Assembly: GCF_029945705.1 (NCBI RefSeq)
Contig: NZ_JAQSDC010000045.1
Span: 1 to 64,000 of the forward strand
DNA: 64,000 nucleotides
DNA from: Methylotenera sp.
GTDB taxonomy: Bacteria > Pseudomonadota > Gammaproteobacteria > Burkholderiales > Methylophilaceae
Direction of reading: 5' to 3'
A model generated the notes under the pieces. The model had not been told where the DNA came from and ran no database searches. It saw only the letters and a list, made by a program, of their open reading frames with translations. The translations under genes and the position numbers were made by a program. Shown piece after piece: positions 51,012 to 61,324 of this stretch. Each line of letters begins with the position of its first letter. The first letter of the stretch is position 1.

Positions 51012-52688
51012 TTAGTGAGAGGCTTTTTTATTTTCATGGACAATAATGCTACCGCGTCCATCATTACTGATTTCATCATCATTTATCTTAAAACTATCTA
51101 ATTGCATCGTGTGATATTTGTCAAAATAGTCTTTTAAATCTTTTTCTACAGCAATGTCGAAAGAAGGTTTGGCGGTATGTGTTGCGCCCCAAACGACTTT
51201 AACCACTTTACCGTCTTTTACGACTAACTCACCATCTTTGAATACATAATCAGGTTTTGCGAACATTGCTTCACGGTCGGTTTGATCTGTGTAAACCGTA
51301 ATGTCTGCACCTGCACCAATTCCTAAGTGTCCGCGGTCGTTCAAGCCGATGAGGTTGGCTGCACCTGCACGCGTCATAATGGCAATTTCGTATAAGCTGT
51401 ATTCGCGGTCTAGCGAAGTTAAATTACTCATAGCTTGTGCGTCTAAATTCAGTTTGGCAAAGGCTTCGTTTCTAAAGGTTTTATCCATTAATAAACGAAT
51501 CAAATGCGGATAGCTAGTAAATGGCGCGCCGTTTGGATGGTCAGTGGTTAAGAAAATGCGCCAAGGGTCTTCGACTGATAAGAATATTTCTAGTCCAATT
51601 GCCCATTGCAAAGCGTTGACGTAGTTTTGATCTTTGTATCTAAATGGCACCACGCCACAACCGGCATCACATTCAATATCCATAATGACGGATTTTTTTG
51701 GGTTGGCATGTTTTGCATTCAATTGCTGCATCATATTATCACCTGATGCGGTCACAGTTTGACCAAATAAAATCTGACCCACATCGGCAGTGATATGTTT
51801 GTTTTTATTTAATGCTTCTGAGATTTGTGCCGCGGCGGATGAAAACTTTTTATCGCCTTCTGTGCCATAACTATGAAACTGAATATGCGTAAGATGCATT
51901 GGTACGCCATCAGATGCGCTCATGGTGTCTAGCGTGGTTTGGAAGTTACCAGCCGCGCCTAAATTATTGCAATGCACATGTAAAGGCTTGGCAATGCCAA
52001 GTTGATGCACAGCGGTACTTAAGCTTTTTAATATTTCACGTGGCGTAACTTGGTAGTGGCTATTATTTTCGTCTAAATCTAATCTGCGCTGATTGAACTT
52101 GAATGCGTTAATGCCACCCGGATTCACCACCTTAATGCCGATGGATTGTGTAGCATGCAATATCCATGCTACATAATCATTAATCGCTTTTTGATCTTTT
52201 TTTGCCGTCAACATGCGTAAAAAGTAATCATCATTACCCAGCATGGCATAACCGCCTTTGTCTATCATTGGCGTATCGGCCATTTCTAGATGCGTTTGGC
52301 GTGCATTCACAGGCATGAGCGCGGGCTCAAAAGCGGCGGTGTAACCCATTTCTATGTAGCGGAAACCTGTATCGGTCGCGCTAGGTGTAGCATTATGGCT
52401 GCAACTCGGCGTGCAAATGTGCGCTTCAGGCTCAGTGTACTTTTTAGTTTCTTGATATTCTGGCAACATCATGCGAGCAATGTTGACCTTGCCGCCACCA
52501 ATATGGCTATGCATATCAATTGCGCCCGCCATCACTACTTTGCCAGTTAAGTCGTAAGTTTGTGTGATTTTTTCAGTAGCGCTAGGCTTGGCAATAATCC
52601 GACCATTTTTGATATAAATATCTTGAACCACACCATCTTTGCCTGAGGTTGGATCGTAAATTCTGCCGTTTTTAAGAAGGGTAATCAT
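51012..52688 (-). CDS. fhcA: Formyltransferase/hydrolase complex subunit A
   Basis: 558 residues, an amidohydrolase-fold protein homologous to FwdA/FmdA. In the complex it hydrolyses the formyl-carrier to formate. MHSHIGGGKVN near residue 58 is the first metal-ligand motif, HVHCNNLG and HLTHIQFHSYGTEGD follow, and TTDHPNGAPFTSYPHLIRLL gives the late Asp. VEDPWRIF and NAFKFNQRRL are typical of the family. It overlaps fhcB by four bases (ATGA), so the two are coupled. Confidence 0.95.
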   Translation of the reverse strand: MITLLKNGRIYDPTSGKDGVVQDIYIKNGRIIAKPSATEKITQTYDLTGKVVMAGAIDMHSHIGGGKVNIARMMLPEYQETKKYTEPEAHICTPSCSHNATPSATDTGFRYIEMGYTAAFEPALMPVNARQTHLEMADTPMIDKGGYAMLGNDDYFLRMLTAKKDQKAINDYVAWILHATQSIGIKVVNPGGINAFKFNQRRLDLDENNSHYQVTPREILKSLSTAVHQLGIAKPLHVHCNNLGAAGNFQTTLDTMSASDGVPMHLTHIQFHSYGTEGDKKFSSAAAQISEALNKNKHITADVGQILFGQTVTASGDNMMQQLNAKHANPKKSVIMDIECDAGCGVVPFRYKDQNYVNALQWAIGLEIFLSVEDPWRIFLTTDHPNGAPFTSYPHLIRLLMDKTFRNEAFAKLNLDAQAMSNLTSLDREYSLYEIAIMTRAGAANLIGLNDRGHLGIGAGADITVYTDQTDREAMFAKPDYVFKDGELVVKDGKVVKVVWGATHTAKPSFDIAVEKDLKDYFDKYHTMQLDSFKINDDEISNDGRGSIIVHENKKASH

Positions 52689-53908
52689 GCAAGTTTCGCC
52701 TCGATTTGGCTGATGACGTCACTTAAACTTAGAAGCTCACTATTGCGTAATTTTTTAAGCGGCATAGCAACGGAGCTATCCATTCTAAACATAGTGCCAG
52801 TGTGGTCAACCCCAGGGATGCCTACTGGAATAAACACATCAGGCTGCTTTTCAAACTGCATATCAGGATGGCCGATTACAATGGTTGGTGCGTCACAAGT
52901 AGGTGGCTGATACGCATTAAACGTACTAATCCACAACAACGCATCGCAACGGTTAAGTTGATTCTTTGTAGAAAAATGATAAGCGTCATACTCAGGGTGA
53001 CCATTCACGAAGCGATTTCTAGTAGGGTAGCCTGATAGCCAAGTGCTAGTATTGTTAACGCTAGAGTCGCCATCGCCAGAGTTGAGCGGTAAGCCTGCGA
53101 CGCGATTAGTTTCATTCAATTTAGAAATGAGTTGGGTAATGCTTTGAACGGTGAGTTCAGCCTGTGGAAACTTTAAGGCACTAGCTGACCATACGACTAC
53201 GCCATATTTGGCGGTTTTTAATTTTTCTAGAATCTGTTTAAGTGACGCGATTGTTACGCCGCCAATCAAGTCATTATCAGGCTTTTTATTCAGTGGGTTC
53301 TTAGCATTCATCAGCGCATTTAGTGCGCTCATGATTTCAGGTAGCTTCACAGTTTCTTCAGCAAGGCCTAAATACATGACTTCAGGCTTAGGCTTATTGA
53401 ATAAAGTGTTGGTATTCCAAACTAATTTCTCAAAAAAACGTGGGTAACTGCTTACAATATCAGTGCCAATTGCCAAAATCACATCAGCACGATTTTTAAT
53501 TTCAGTAAGCGTTGTCGTTTGCCAACCGCTATTTTGCATCGCTAAAGTGTTGCGCACAGTGCCTTCGGAGTGCATATGGTCTAGCGTGGCACTAGTTTTT
53601 TCTGCCAAGCGCATGGTTGAGCGCATGCCCTGTACTTCCGTGCCTAAGCCCGCAAACAGTGGATGATTCGCTTTACTTAGAATGTTAGCAGCAGCTTGAA
53701 TTGCACTGTTTAAATCGGTAGGTTTCCCTGCTACGCTAGGCTTAGCGTAGCTTTCAGAAAAAGCTTTTTCAAAAAAGCTAATCCCTTTAACGCAAGCATT
53801 GTTGATGCTTACGGGAGAGTTTGAATTTAATACCAAATCATCGCACAGCAAACCACAAGCGGGGCAGCAATGCGTGATTGGTAAAGTTGTATTGATTGAT
53901 GGTTTCAT
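52685..53908 (-). CDS. fhcB: Formyltransferase/hydrolase complex subunit B
   Basis: 407 residues. It is related to the molybdopterin-subunit FwdB, but bacterial FhcB lacks the redox function. An N-terminal Cys cluster (CCPACGLLCDD) remains, followed by FAGLGTEVQGMRSTMRLAEK, RADVILAIGTDIVSSYPRF and IVIGHPDMQFEKQPDVFIPVGIPGVDH, as expected. It is the first gene of the operon, with a 365-bp divergent gap to ndk upstream. It starts at ATG 53908. Confidence 0.94.
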   Translation of the reverse strand: MKPSINTTLPITHCCPACGLLCDDLVLNSNSPVSINNACVKGISFFEKAFSESYAKPSVAGKPTDLNSAIQAAANILSKANHPLFAGLGTEVQGMRSTMRLAEKTSATLDHMHSEGTVRNTLAMQNSGWQTTTLTEIKNRADVILAIGTDIVSSYPRFFEKLVWNTNTLFNKPKPEVMYLGLAEETVKLPEIMSALNALMNAKNPLNKKPDNDLIGGVTIASLKQILEKLKTAKYGVVVWSASALKFPQAELTVQSITQLISKLNETNRVAGLPLNSGDGDSSVNNTSTWLSGYPTRNRFVNGHPEYDAYHFSTKNQLNRCDALLWISTFNAYQPPTCDAPTIVIGHPDMQFEKQPDVFIPVGIPGVDHTGTMFRMDSSVAMPLKKLRNSELLSLSDVISQIEAKLA

Positions 53909-54273
53909 TAACTATCATTCTGCCACATTGTTACAAAATTGAAACAACAATTAAGCATGTAAATATAAGTTTGTTTTTAAAGTTAACATGAAAAGTAATA
54001 TGACGAATGCCCAGCGCTTCTTTCGCAATTTAGCACGAGTAGTCTTTAATGAAGCGAAGCGGAGTCAGGGATTAGCAATTATTTAGTTGTCCTTGATTTT
54101 ATTAAATTTCATAGTGGCTATGCATGCTTCTATCCTTAAATAATCAATGATTACCCTAAAGCAGATTAATGCTTTATAAAAAGATGACATGAATGATTAA
54201 ATGGTGGTTTATTTAAAGTGCTAAAAATGGTATTTTATCGTTCTTTTCAATAAGTTAATTTAATGGAGTTGTT
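53909..54273. other. Divergent fhcB-ndk intergenic region
   Basis: 365 bp that must contain the promoters of both fhc and ndk. A small inverted repeat TAAAGCA/TGCTTTA lies at 54157-54176 near the ndk side. No gene, RNA or clear operator is recognised. Confidence 0.4.
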
Positions 54274-54678
54274 ATGGCTGTTCAACGCACGCTTTCTATC
54301 ATCAAACCTGATGCAGTGGCAAAAAATGTAATCGGTAAAATTCTTACGCGTTTTGAAAACGCAGGTTTAAAAATTGTTGAAGCGAAAATGGCTCAATTAA
54401 CTCAAGCGCAAGCTGAAGGTTTCTATGCAGTTCACGCTGCGCGTCCATTCTTTGCCGATTTAGTAAAATTCATGATTTCAGGCCCAGTGATGATTCAAGC
54501 GCTTGAAGGCGAAAACGCTGTTCAAGTTAACCGTGACTTAATGGGTGCTACTAACCCAAAAGAAGCGGCTGCAGGTACTATTCGTGCTGATTTCGCAGAA
54601 AGCATTGATGCTAATGCAGTTCATGGTTCAGATTCAGCAGAGAATGCTGCAATTGAAATCAAATACTTTTTTGGTTAA
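54274..54678 (+). CDS. ndk: Nucleoside diphosphate kinase
   Basis: 134 residues, somewhat shorter than the usual ~141. It moves the gamma phosphate between nucleoside triphosphates and diphosphates through phospho-His117 (NAVHGSDS). Lys11 (IIKPDAV) and the RPFF and RDLMGATNP motifs are intact. TGGAG precedes the ATG. It starts the ndk-rlmN-pilW-rodZ-ispG-hisS run common in beta- and gammaproteobacteria. Confidence 0.97.
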   Translation: MAVQRTLSIIKPDAVAKNVIGKILTRFENAGLKIVEAKMAQLTQAQAEGFYAVHAARPFFADLVKFMISGPVMIQALEGENAVQVNRDLMGATNPKEAAAGTIRADFAESIDANAVHGSDSAENAAIEIKYFFG

Positions 54679-54694
54679 TTAGGTAAAAACAATT

Positions 54695-55798
54695 TTGATC
54701 AATTTGCTCAATTTCAATCAGCCACAACTGGCGCAATGGTTCGCAGAACAAGGCGAGAAGCCTTTTCGTGCCAAGCAGTTAATGCGTTGGATGCATCATT
54801 TTGGGGTGCATGATTTTGAGCAGATGACTGATATTGCCAAAGTATTACGTGAAAAGTTGGTTGTAGAAGCCGAAATCACTTTGCCAACTGTGCAGTTAGA
54901 GCAAGTGTCTAATGACGGTACGCGTAAGTGGTTGATTGGTACTGACACAGCTAATAGCATTGAAACCGTGTTTATCCCTGAGGATGATCGCGGTACTTTG
55001 TGCATTTCAAGCCAAGTAGGTTGCGCACTTGAATGCACGTTTTGTAGTACAGGCCGTCAAGGCTTTAACCGAAATTTAAGTGTTTCAGAGATTATTGGTC
55101 AGCTGGCCATTGCTAACCAGTCGCTGAGGCAAGAAAGTGGATACGATTTGCTTTCGGCAAATGATCGTATCATTAGTAATGTAGTGATGATGGGCATGGG
55201 CGAGCCATTGGCAAACTACGATAACGTAGTCACCGCCATGCAAATCATGTTGGATGATAATGCTTATGGCTTAAGCCGCCGCCGTGTAACGCTGTCCACC
55301 AGTGGTATGGTGCCAGCGATGGACAGGCTAAAGGAGGATTGCCCTGTGGCCCTTGCCGTTTCCTTGCACGCGCCTAACGATGCGTTGCGCGATGTCATTG
55401 TGCCTATCAATAAAAAATATCCACTTAAAGAGTTAATGGCAGCATGTAATCGCTATTTAGAAAAAGCACCACGTGATTTTGTTACGTTTGAATACGTGAT
55501 GTTGGATGGCGTAAACGATACGGTAGAACATGCGCATCAGTTGCTAGATTTGGTAAGAAATGTGTCTTGCAAATTCAATTTAATCCCGTTTAATCCGTTT
55601 CCAAATAGTGGCTACGACACTTCTAAGGCTAGCCATATTCGAGTATTTCGCGATATTCTCATGCAGGCTGGTTACGTTGTGACCGTGCGTAAAACCCGCG
55701 GTGAGGATATTGATGCAGCTTGTGGTCAGCTAGCTGGCAAAGTATTGGATAAAACCAAACGTACAGCAAACAGAATTCCAATTGAGGTTGTTGAATGA
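54695..55798 (+). CDS. rlmN: 23S rRNA/tRNA adenine-C2 methyltransferase RlmN
   Basis: 367 residues from a TTG at 54695, 17 bp after ndk, with AGG upstream. It is a radical-SAM enzyme that methylates A2503 of 23S rRNA and A37 of some tRNAs. The iron-sulfur cluster Cys are Cys110, Cys114 and Cys117 ([12 protein letters not shown]), and the methyl-carrying Cys is in [11 protein letters not shown] near the C-terminus. [14 protein letters not shown] is conserved. It overlaps pilW by four bases. Confidence 0.95.
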   Translation: MINLLNFNQPQLAQWFAEQGEKPFRAKQLMRWMHHFGVHDFEQMTDIAKVLREKLVVEAEITLPTVQLEQVSNDGTRKWLIGTDTANSIETVFIPEDDRGTLCISSQVGCALECTFCSTGRQGFNRNLSVSEIIGQLAIANQSLRQESGYDLLSANDRIISNVVMMGMGEPLANYDNVVTAMQIMLDDNAYGLSRRRVTLSTSGMVPAMDRLKEDCPVALAVSLHAPNDALRDVIVPINKKYPLKELMAACNRYLEKAPRDFVTFEYVMLDGVNDTVEHAHQLLDLVRNVSCKFNLIPFNPFPNSGYDTSKASHIRVFRDILMQAGYVVTVRKTRGEDIDAACGQLAGKVLDKTKRTANRIPIEVVE

Positions 55799-56568
55799 GA
55801 CCAGAGATGAAGTTAAGTGCTTTAAAATTATTGTTTACCTTGTTGGTGATTGGTTCGTTTAGTGCGGGCTGCGCTAATCAGCAGCAGCAAGAAAAAGACA
55901 ATGAGAACACAAAATCTCGCGCACGCGCACACACTGATTTGGGTGCGGTGTATTTTCAGCAAAAACAATTGGAAATTGCACTAGAGGAATTTAACAGTGC
56001 GATCAAAATAGATCCAAGTTTTGCTTCAGCATACAATGGTCTGGGCTTAGTGAATGCTGAGCTTGGTAAAGATGATGTTGCCGATGCGAATTTTAGAAAA
56101 TCAATTCAGTTAGAACCATCAAACTCTGAAGCGCATAACAATTATGGCAGTTTTTTGTGTGCTAGAAACAGAGTGGATGAATCTATCCCTGAGTTTTTAG
56201 CTGCGGTTAAAAATCCTCTATATGCCACGCCAGCAATGGCTTATACCAATGCAGCTATTTGTTCTATGCGCAAAAAGAATATGGCAGGAGCTGAAAATTA
56301 CTTGCAACAAGCTTTGCAAATTGAGCCACTTTCGCAGGTTGCGGCCTATCAGCTGGCATTACTACAATTTAAACGTAATGATGCGGTTGCAGCTAAAAAA
56401 ACTTTACAAAATGTGATGTTAAGTCGACCAAGCCCAGAGGTTTTATGGTTGGGCATTCAGGTCGAGCGTGTAGTTGGTGGAAAAGATGCCGAAGCTAGTT
56501 ATGCTTTGCAATTAAGGCGCCAGTATCCAGATTCTGAACAAGCTAAGTTGTTAGAGAGTGGAAAGTAA
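55795..56568 (+). CDS. pilW: Type IV pilus biogenesis lipoprotein PilF/PilW (TPR)
   Basis: 257 residues. The lipobox FSAGC gives an acylated Cys at ~26, so it is an outer-membrane lipoprotein. About six TPR units follow ([61 protein letters not shown]). It guides assembly of the PilQ secretin in type IV pili. Its place between rlmN and rodZ is the classic one, with start ATGA overlapping rlmN. Confidence 0.92.
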   Translation: MRPEMKLSALKLLFTLLVIGSFSAGCANQQQQEKDNENTKSRARAHTDLGAVYFQQKQLEIALEEFNSAIKIDPSFASAYNGLGLVNAELGKDDVADANFRKSIQLEPSNSEAHNNYGSFLCARNRVDESIPEFLAAVKNPLYATPAMAYTNAAICSMRKKNMAGAENYLQQALQIEPLSQVAAYQLALLQFKRNDAVAAKKTLQNVMLSRPSPEVLWLGIQVERVVGGKDAEASYALQLRRQYPDSEQAKLLESGK

Positions 56569-56570
56569 CC

Positions 56571-57683
56571 ATGGCTGATGAAGGTATAGTAAATCTTGCA
56601 GAGACAGAAGTGATAGGTTTTGCGCCACTGGGCGAGGTCTTTTTTGAGGTAAGGAATGCCAAAAAGTTAGCATTAAAAGACGTATCTAATAATTTGCGTT
56701 TAAGTATTAAGCAAATTGAAGCTTTAGAGAGTGATAATTTCTCTAGTTTGCCTCCAGCAATGATTACCCGCGGCTTTATACGTAATTATGCGCGTTTTTT
56801 GGAATTAGATGCCGAGCCTTTGTTGGCGAGCTATCGTGCGCGTATGCCAGACGCTTCGCCCACTACGCTAAGTGTAAAAACATCTATGAACCAAGTAATG
56901 CCAGGTAAAGAGGGCTCTGCTCTACCAAAATATATGGTGCTGAGTAGTTTAGTTCTAATTGCTGTGGCTGCTTGGTTTTACTACATGAATTACATGCAAA
57001 AACCAGCACAGCAAGAAATTGAAAGTGTTGCTAGCTCAACATCAGAAACGGCCGCTCCAGAAGTTGCCGTGTTGCCAGAAGTTGCACTGCCTGCAGCTGA
57101 ACGTTTAGCCCAAGCTGTCGAAGCCGAAGCCGCGCTGAGTGCACCAGCCCCAGTGGTTGGTGATATTAAAGAAGTGCCCAATCAAGTTACGCCAAATCAA
57201 GATGCGCAGAGCACCGCAGCAGCGTTACCTAAAGCTGAACAAGCGCATCAGGCGCAAGCAAATGGCTCAGTGCTTACTACACAAAATCTACAGTTGCCAA
57301 AAGATACCACTGTGGATTTCAATACATTAAAAGATAATGCAGCAAAAACAGCACCGACTGCAGTAAGTGCAAAGACTATTTCTAGTGGTGTTAAAGTACC
57401 CGAGCTCGCTAAGACTAGCCTAAAATCTGACAGTTCAATAGCTGCAATTAAAGGCGTCAATATTGCGGTAACAGAGCAAACTTGGGCACGCGTAACAGAT
57501 AAGACTGGCGCGGTGGTTTATGAAAAAATGCTACAGGCAAATAGCGAAGATGGCTTCAACGGCTTGCCGCCTTTTAAAGTGCTGATTGGCAATGCCAAAG
57601 CAACCAAGCTTACTTTTTTAGGTCAAAATGTTGATTTGAGCGATAAAACTAAAAATAATGTTGCTCGCCTAACTTTGGAGTAA
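56571..57683 (+). CDS. rodZ: Cytoskeletal protein RodZ
   Basis: 370 residues. An N-terminal helix-turn-helix (~20-85; RNAKKLALKDVSNNLRLSIKQIEALES, FIRNYARFLELDAEPLL) binds MreB. One transmembrane helix lies at ~120-140, followed by an Ala/Pro/Gln-rich periplasmic linker and a C-terminal DUF4115 beta domain (TEQTWARVTDKTGAVVYEKML, GLPPFKVLIGNA). It starts two bases after the pilW stop. It helps set rod shape. Confidence 0.93.
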   Translation: MADEGIVNLAETEVIGFAPLGEVFFEVRNAKKLALKDVSNNLRLSIKQIEALESDNFSSLPPAMITRGFIRNYARFLELDAEPLLASYRARMPDASPTTLSVKTSMNQVMPGKEGSALPKYMVLSSLVLIAVAAWFYYMNYMQKPAQQEIESVASSTSETAAPEVAVLPEVALPAAERLAQAVEAEAALSAPAPVVGDIKEVPNQVTPNQDAQSTAAALPKAEQAHQAQANGSVLTTQNLQLPKDTTVDFNTLKDNAAKTAPTAVSAKTISSGVKVPELAKTSLKSDSSIAAIKGVNIAVTEQTWARVTDKTGAVVYEKMLQANSEDGFNGLPPFKVLIGNAKATKLTFLGQNVDLSDKTKNNVARLTLE

Positions 57684-57686
57684 TCA

Positions 57687-59003
57687 TTGAGTCTTTCTTT
57701 ACTTAAATCAGCACGTAACACGCTACAAGTCATGATTGGTCATGTGCCTGTAGGTGGTGGTTTGGCTGGTACTATTGCTAGCCCTGTTGTTGTGCAAAGT
57801 ATGACTAATACTGATACTGCTGATGCGCAGGCCACTATTAAGCAAGTGTTTGAACTATGGCAAGCGGGTAGTGAGGTTGTTCGAATTACGGTTAACTCGC
57901 CAGAAGCCGCTGCACAAGTCGGCAATATTCGTCGCGGTTTAGATGCGTTGGGCTGCAATGTGCCGCTGGTTGGTGACTTTCATTATAATGGTCATAAATT
58001 GCTTGCCGCTTATCCTGATTGTGCTGAATCATTAGCCAAGTACCGTATCAACCCTGGTAATGTTGGTAAAGGCTCTAAGCGTGATGAGCAGTTTGCTGCA
58101 ATGATTGAAGCGGCAGTACATTATAAAAAAGCGGTAAGAATTGGCGTGAACTGGGGCAGTTTAGACCAAGCTAAAATGGCGCAAATGATGGACGATAATG
58201 CTAAGTTAGCTGAGCCGTTATCTTCAGAAGCATTGATGCGTGAGGCGTTGATTCAATCAGCGCTTGAAAGTGCTGCACAAGCCGTTGAGTTAGGCTTATC
58301 GCCTAATCAAATTATCATTTCTTGCAAAGTGAGTAATGTGCAAGATTTAGTGAAAGTTTATGCTGAACTGGCAACACGTAGTGATTACCCCTTGCACTTG
58401 GGTTTGACTGAAGCGGGCATGGGGTCAAAAGGTATTGTTGCATCAACTGCTGCGCTGGCTTTGCTTTTGCAGCAAGGTATAGGCAATACGATCCGTGTTT
58501 CACTCACGCCAGAACCGAACGAATCGCGCACAAAAGAAGTCATTGTCGCGCAAGAAATTTTGCAAACCATGGGCATACGTTCTTTCACGCCACTAGTAAC
58601 AGCCTGTCCAGGCTGTGGTCGCACGACTTCGACGTATTTTCAAGAGCTTGCCATGCAAATTCAAAGCTATTTGCGTAATCAAATGCCAGTCTGGCGCGGC
58701 TTGTATGCAGGTGTTGAGAACATGAACGTGGCTGTGATGGGCTGCGTAGTGAATGGTCCAGGTGAATCAAAGTTAGCCAATATTGGCATTAGTTTGCCTG
58801 GTACAGGTGAAACGCCAGTGGCTCCTGTGTTTGTCGATGGCGAAAAAACCGTCACACTCAAAGGCGATAACATCGCACAAGAGTTTCAAGCCATTGTCGA
58901 AGATTATGTACAAACGCACTATGCTGAAGGTGGCAAGCTGCATTTTAATCTGCCTCAACTAAAAGCTACGCAAAAAACAATCCCTATTCAAGCTATTAAC
59001 TAA
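57687..59003 (+). CDS. ispG: 4-hydroxy-3-methylbut-2-en-1-yl diphosphate synthase
   Basis: 438 residues from TTG 57687 with GGAG seven bases upstream, three bases after rodZ. It is the penultimate MEP-pathway enzyme and carries a 4Fe-4S cluster. [16 protein letters not shown] is the N-terminal signature. Cluster ligands are in [10 protein letters not shown] and GCVVNGPGE. The ~100-residue insert of bacterial long forms is absent. It supplies isoprenoid precursors. Confidence 0.95.
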   Translation: MSLSLLKSARNTLQVMIGHVPVGGGLAGTIASPVVVQSMTNTDTADAQATIKQVFELWQAGSEVVRITVNSPEAAAQVGNIRRGLDALGCNVPLVGDFHYNGHKLLAAYPDCAESLAKYRINPGNVGKGSKRDEQFAAMIEAAVHYKKAVRIGVNWGSLDQAKMAQMMDDNAKLAEPLSSEALMREALIQSALESAAQAVELGLSPNQIIISCKVSNVQDLVKVYAELATRSDYPLHLGLTEAGMGSKGIVASTAALALLLQQGIGNTIRVSLTPEPNESRTKEVIVAQEILQTMGIRSFTPLVTACPGCGRTTSTYFQELAMQIQSYLRNQMPVWRGLYAGVENMNVAVMGCVVNGPGESKLANIGISLPGTGETPVAPVFVDGEKTVTLKGDNIAQEFQAIVEDYVQTHYAEGGKLHFNLPQLKATQKTIPIQAIN

Positions 59004-59041
59004 ATAGCTAGCCATTTAAAAAGTCATTAAAGTATTGAACT

Positions 59042-60352
59042 ATGGTTGATCAATCAACAAAAAACATGCAAACAAAAACTAAGGCTACAAAATTCCAAAG
59101 TATTAAAGGTTTTTACGACATATTGCCTGAAGCAACGCCTCTATGGTTTAAGCTTGAGGACACAGCCCGTCGCGTATTGGGCCAGTATGGCTATAAAAAT
59201 ATACGTATGCCTTTGGTAGAATCTACCGATTTATTTGTGCGTTCTGTAGGGGAGCATACCGATATTGTTGAAAAAGAAATGTACGCTTGGGAAGATGCAC
59301 TTAATGGCGACAAGCTAACATTGCGTCCAGAAGGTACAGCTGGCTGCGTACGTGCGGTTGTGGAAAGCAATTTAACTTATAACGGCCCCGTCAGGCTTTG
59401 GTATAGCGGTGCTATGTTTAGGCATGAGAATGTACAAAAAGGCCGTCAACGCCAGTTTCACCAAATTGGTGTGGAAGCTTTTGGCTTTGATAGCCCACAA
59501 GTAGATGCTGAGCAAATTGTATTGTTAGCCAGACTTTGGCGAGAGCTGGGGATTGCTGATGTCGAGTTGCAAATCAATAGTATAGGCGATGCGCAAGAGC
59601 GCTTGGAGTATCGCAAAGTGCTGATAGCCTATTTTGAGCAACATGCTGATTTACTGGATGAAGATGCGAAGCGCCGCTTACACACTAATCCTTTACGCAT
59701 TTTAGATACAAAAAATCCACGCATGCAAGCCATGTGTGAAGCCGCGCCAAAGTTGATTGATTCTTTAGGCGATGAAACCCGTGCGCATTTTGATGGTCTG
59801 TGTAAGTTGTTGGATGCCGCAGGCGTGGCTTACATAGTCAATGCACGATTAGTGCGCGGTTTAGACTACTACAATCGCACCGTATTTGAGTGGGTGACGA
59901 CTAAGTTAGGCGCGCAGGGCACGATTGCTGGTGGTGGGCGTTATGATGCCTTGGTTGAGAGATTAGGTGGTGATGCAACGCCTGCATGTGGCTTCGGCAT
60001 TGGTTTAGAGCGCGTATTCTTGTTAATGCAAGAGTATGGCCTCACAGCCGATGATGCACCAGATGTGTACTTAGTTAACGTCGGTGAGCAAGCAGAACAG
60101 ATCGCGTTTAGTATTGCCGAACAATTACGTAATGCTAATGTTCAAGTGATATTACATGCGGGTGGCGGTAGTTTTAAATCGCAAATGAAAAAAGCAGACC
60201 GAAGCCAAGCTAAGTTTGCGTTAATTATTGGTGATGATGAAGTAGCAAGCAAACAAGTGACGCTAAAACCTATGTTAGCTACAGTAAAAGGTGAGCAGCA
60301 GCAATGTAGTGTTGAGCAAGTGATTGAGCATTTAACTGTGGCGCTTGCTTAG
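59042..60352 (+). CDS. hisS: Histidyl-tRNA synthetase
   Basis: 436 residues, a class II synthetase. It has motif 1 around the proline in RMPLVESTDLFVRSVGE, motif 2 FRHENVQKGRQRQFHQIGVEAFG, the His signatures LVRGLDYYNRTVFEW and GGGRYDALVERLGG, and motif 3 GFGIGLERVFLLM. Residues 1-17 precede the usual FQSIKGFYDILP start; an internal ATG at 59069 is an alternative start. It follows ispG by 38 bp. Confidence 0.95.
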   Translation: MVDQSTKNMQTKTKATKFQSIKGFYDILPEATPLWFKLEDTARRVLGQYGYKNIRMPLVESTDLFVRSVGEHTDIVEKEMYAWEDALNGDKLTLRPEGTAGCVRAVVESNLTYNGPVRLWYSGAMFRHENVQKGRQRQFHQIGVEAFGFDSPQVDAEQIVLLARLWRELGIADVELQINSIGDAQERLEYRKVLIAYFEQHADLLDEDAKRRLHTNPLRILDTKNPRMQAMCEAAPKLIDSLGDETRAHFDGLCKLLDAAGVAYIVNARLVRGLDYYNRTVFEWVTTKLGAQGTIAGGGRYDALVERLGGDATPACGFGIGLERVFLLMQEYGLTADDAPDVYLVNVGEQAEQIAFSIAEQLRNANVQVILHAGGGSFKSQMKKADRSQAKFALIIGDDEVASKQVTLKPMLATVKGEQQQCSVEQVIEHLTVALA

Positions 60353-60436
60353 GTATTGCAAATAATAAGTACTTTGATAAAGCTTTAGATAACCACCTAG
60401 ATATTCAACCATTGATATTCAACGTTGAGCGAAAAA

Positions 60437-61324
60437 ATGACCGCTGAAATGAATGAAGCTAGTCCCTTATTACAGTTGCAGCATGTGAGCATTTCACCCA
60501 AAAAAACGCCAACGCGCTTATTGGTTAACGATGTTAGTTTTAGCATCGCTGCAGGAAAAACAACGTGTGTTGTGGGTGAGTCGGGTAGTGGAAAAAGTTT
60601 AACGGCTTTGTCCGTGATGGGCTTGCTATCTAAGCAGTTACAGTTAACTTCTGGCAAAATCATCTTTAATGATGGCGTACTAAATGATAAGAAGTCAGGC
60701 GAACAAGATTTAACCATGCTTGATGAAGCAAGCTTACGAAAAATTAGAGGCGCAAAAATCGCCATGATATTTCAAGAGCCGATGACTTCATTAAACCCAG
60801 TGCTCACGGTAGGTTATCAAATCGGTGAAAGTTTAACAACGCATTTGGGCTTAAAGGGCGATGCTTTAAAAGCTAAAATTGCCAGTTTACTAACAATGGT
60901 TGGTATACCACCAAGCCGCGCGGATAGTTATCCTGATGAGCTTTCAGGTGGTCAGCGTCAGCGCGTCATGATTGCCATGAGCATCGCTTGTGAGCCACGC
61001 TTGTTGATTGCCGATGAGCCAACTACCGCGCTAGATGTCACGGTGCAAGCGCAGATACTTAAATTGCTAGATGAACTTAAAACGCGCATGAATATGGGTA
61101 TGCTGTTTATTACGCATGATTTTGGTGTGGTAGCGGATATTGCAGATAATGTGGTGGTCATGTTTAGAGGCGAGATTGTTGAATCTGGCACTAAAGATGA
61201 GGTGCTTGGTAATCCGCAGCATCCATATACCAAAGCGCTGCTTGATTGTGTACCCGATGCTGAAGGCAAAAAACCGCTCAAGCCGATAGATTATGCGTGG
61301 TTGAAAGAGGGTAAAGCCGCATGA
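60437..61324 (+). CDS. Orphan Opp/Dpp-type ABC ATPase (DppD-like)
   Basis: 295 residues from ATG 60437; a TTG 12 bases earlier is also possible. Walker A is GESGSGKS, the signature is LSGGQRQRVMIAMS and Walker B is LLIADEPTTALD. The C-terminal HPYTKALLDCVP oligopeptide/dipeptide motif identifies the OppD/DppD group. Its stop overlaps the start of the OppF-like partner. No permease or binding protein is nearby, so the transporter it energises is elsewhere or absent. It interrupts the usual hisS-yfgM-bamB order. Confidence 0.9.
   Translation: MTAEMNEASPLLQLQHVSISPKKTPTRLLVNDVSFSIAAGKTTCVVGESGSGKSLTALSVMGLLSKQLQLTSGKIIFNDGVLNDKKSGEQDLTMLDEASLRKIRGAKIAMIFQEPMTSLNPVLTVGYQIGESLTTHLGLKGDALKAKIASLLTMVGIPPSRADSYPDELSGGQRQRVMIAMSIACEPRLLIADEPTTALDVTVQAQILKLLDELKTRMNMGMLFITHDFGVVADIADNVVVMFRGEIVESGTKDEVLGNPQHPYTKALLDCVPDAEGKKPLKPIDYAWLKEGKAA

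Noticed and set aside
54157-54176. TAAAGCA/TGCTTTA hairpin before ndk as a riboswitch
   Set aside because: A seven-pair stem alone, with no expression platform or conserved bulges; left as a note in the intergenic entry.
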